In this document: in pieces, positions 62,432 to 64,000 of the stretch | How positions within the stretch are numbered: position 1 is the first letter of the stretch | Layout: each line of letters opens with the position of its first letter | Assembly (NCBI GenBank): GCA_945859605.1 | Contig: OX243812.1 | Span: 1,570,501 to 1,634,500, forward strand | Length of the DNA stretch: 64,000 nt | Direction of reading: 5' to 3' | Source of the DNA: Lumbricus rubellus | Taxonomy: Eukaryota; Annelida; Clitellata; Crassiclitellata; Lumbricidae | Position numbers and translations under genes: made by a program | The notes under the pieces: generated by a model | Told to the model about the DNA's origin: nothing | Database searches by the model: none | What the model saw: the letters and a program-made list of their open reading frames with translations, nothing else

Positions 62432-62900
62432 TATTAGTTTTCTGCCGAGGAGTGGCACAAGAAAAAAGAAGTGCTTCCTGTAACTATTCAAGAAAAACCT
62501 TCGAGGACTTTGATCACGCTGGTTGCTCAAGACTCTCTCTCTGAGAACCGCTGGAAGCACCGACCAACGAGGAGGGAAGCCGTCACTGGAGGGCGGAACG
62601 AGGACCTGGACACGACTGAGTTGGGAGAGGGAAGAGTGATCGGCTTTATCTGCGGCTGCTGCTGCTGCTCGGCTGGCACCGAAATTCCTCGCAGTCCAGC
62701 CGGCTGGAAGGGTTCTGCACTCGGAAGGGAGCGGAGGAGGCGCCGCTGCCCTGCCCTGCCCGCCTGTAGCTGGGATCTTAAATCAGAGCCGTGGAGCCCG
62801 TCGATGATAAGGCCAGGGCGTCTGGCAGCGTGTCGGTTGAGACTGCGGAGAGTTGGAGGGGCAACGGGTCTAATGTTTCCATGCGCAGTATGTTGGTGAT
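62432..62900 (-). promoter_or_regulatory. Paramyosin 5' flank (likely promoter and 5'UTR)
   Basis: This stretch directly upstream of the paramyosin ATG is GC-richer than its surroundings (62640-62880) and lacks simple repeats, unlike almost all other flanking DNA. A TTTAAGA-like element on the minus strand near 62780 could act as a weak TATA box. No transcription start or MEF2/CArG site could be identified with confidence. Confidence 0.35.
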
Positions 62901-62929
62901 GAAGAAGAGAGCAATGGAAATGGCCGGGT

Positions 62930-64000
62930 AGGGTGATGAAGGGAGATAGATGTAGAGGCTGAGTGAGAGATGGAGAGATGGAAAAGAAGAGAAAGAGATA
63001 GACAGACAAAGGCAGAGGGACAGAGACAAATACAGAAACAGAGACAGAGGCGGAGACAGGGAGAAAGAGAGAAAGAGAGAGAGCAAGAGAAAGGGAGAAA
63101 ATAGAGAGAAAGGGTGAGAGAACTAGACAGAGACACACAGACAGAGAGATAGAAGCATATCTGCGTTTCTCTGTATAGAGAAAAAGTAGAGAGAGAAAAA
63201 GAGAGAGAGACAGAGAGACAGACAGGCAGACAGACAGAGACAGAGAGAGTAGAGACATAGGCAGAGACAGCCAGACAGAGAGGGATGAAGGGATGAAAGA
63301 GAAAGAGAGCTAGAGAGAGTTAGAGAAAAGGACAGAAGCGAAGCGTCACAGAGAAACATAATAAGCAAAATAATGCATAGCAATGGAAGAGTGAAAGAGA
63401 ACTTACAGGACACAACAACAAGACGGTAGAGTAGGCCTACATGTAACTGCAATGGAAACACATGCATGTAGATACATAGACGGAGAGCAATGCAGAAACA
63501 AAAAAAATGCTGATTGAATACATCTAGAGTTTCTAGACACTGAAATTTGAAAGAGAAACAGAGAGACACGGAAATGAAAGATAGATGTGCAGAGAAAATA
63601 ATACAGTGCACATACCGAAAGAGAGAAAGACCAGACAGTCAGAGTTGAGAACAGAAGGAGGTAAGAGCAGCATCTGAATGGAACCTGCTTAATAAATTAA
63701 CATAAGAAATACGAATGTTCAAGTTTAAAAAAAACAGCGAGAAGCAGACAGAACAAGAGATGGAAAAGGACAGACAGACACCGACAGACATGCAGACAAA
63801 CTGACATAAAAACACGCAGGCATCTGTGGAACATACATGTAGACGCCACAACCAAAGATAAAGCAGTCTGGACGGTCACGGGAAAGTATTGCAGATAAGG
63901 AAACGCCGGGAAGGGCTGGTAGCAGTAGGTCGATTATGTAGGCACGAAAGTAGAAATGAAGGAAGGAGAAGACAAGAAGGAAGGATGGAAAGCAAGATGG
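62930..64000. repeat. Purine-rich (GAGA/CAGA) DNA upstream of paramyosin
   Basis: GAGA-rich 62950-63330 and CAGA-rich 63740-63810 with unique pieces between. No coding feature; upstream exons of paramyosin cannot be excluded. Confidence 0.7.

Overview
This is animal nuclear DNA: AT-rich, intron-rich and loaded with microsatellites, minisatellites and transposable-element fragments. It contains paramyosin, a thick-filament protein of invertebrate muscle that vertebrates lack, so the source is an invertebrate bilaterian, probably marine. The phylum cannot be fixed from the sequence alone. The paramyosin head and tail and the many TAGGCCTA motifs made me think of an echinoderm-like animal, but that is a guess.

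Two complete protein-coding genes could be assembled exon by exon, both on the minus strand. (1) Kindlin (fermitin / UNC-112 family): twelve coding exons between 39743 (start) and 17101 (stop), 697 residues, with all reading phases matching across GT-AG introns. (2) Paramyosin (UNC-15 family): fifteen coding exons between 62431 and 45536, 883 residues, again with every phase matching. Paramyosin lies upstream of kindlin in the same orientation, about 5.8 kb apart coding end to coding start. Kindlin activates and anchors integrins at muscle attachment sites and paramyosin forms the thick-filament core, so the window holds two neighbouring muscle-structure genes.

Layout: 1-16.9 kb is gene-poor, with simple repeats (CATA, AGT, CAGA, GAT, purine-rich tracts), a 43-bp-type minisatellite, one full tRNA-derived SINE and three hAT-like elements. 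17.1-39.7 kb is kindlin; its introns hold a 5'-truncated I/Jockey-type LINE with an intact 876-codon frame, a degenerate reverse-transcriptase fragment, two same-orientation CR1/L2-like LINE fragments, hAT-like MITEs and a TA-flanked element with a 16-bp palindrome. 39.7-45.5 kb is intergenic, with another MITE, LINE fragments and a Mutator-like foldback element just downstream of the paramyosin stop. 45.5-62.4 kb is paramyosin; its introns hold a SINE, a piggyBac-like MITE and very long microsatellites. 62.4-64 kb is paramyosin upstream DNA.

The most interesting structures outside the host genes are mobile-element ones: a 3' hairpin shared by the CR1-like LINE and the tRNA-SINE, whose loop carries the LINE stop codon and whose stem shows compensatory changes; a group of hAT-like miniature elements with 8-bp target duplications and G-run subtermini; the Mutator-like foldback with 120-bp inverted repeats and a 9-bp duplication; and a 57-bp paramyosin exon squeezed between two satellites, one of which stays open in frame with the exon.
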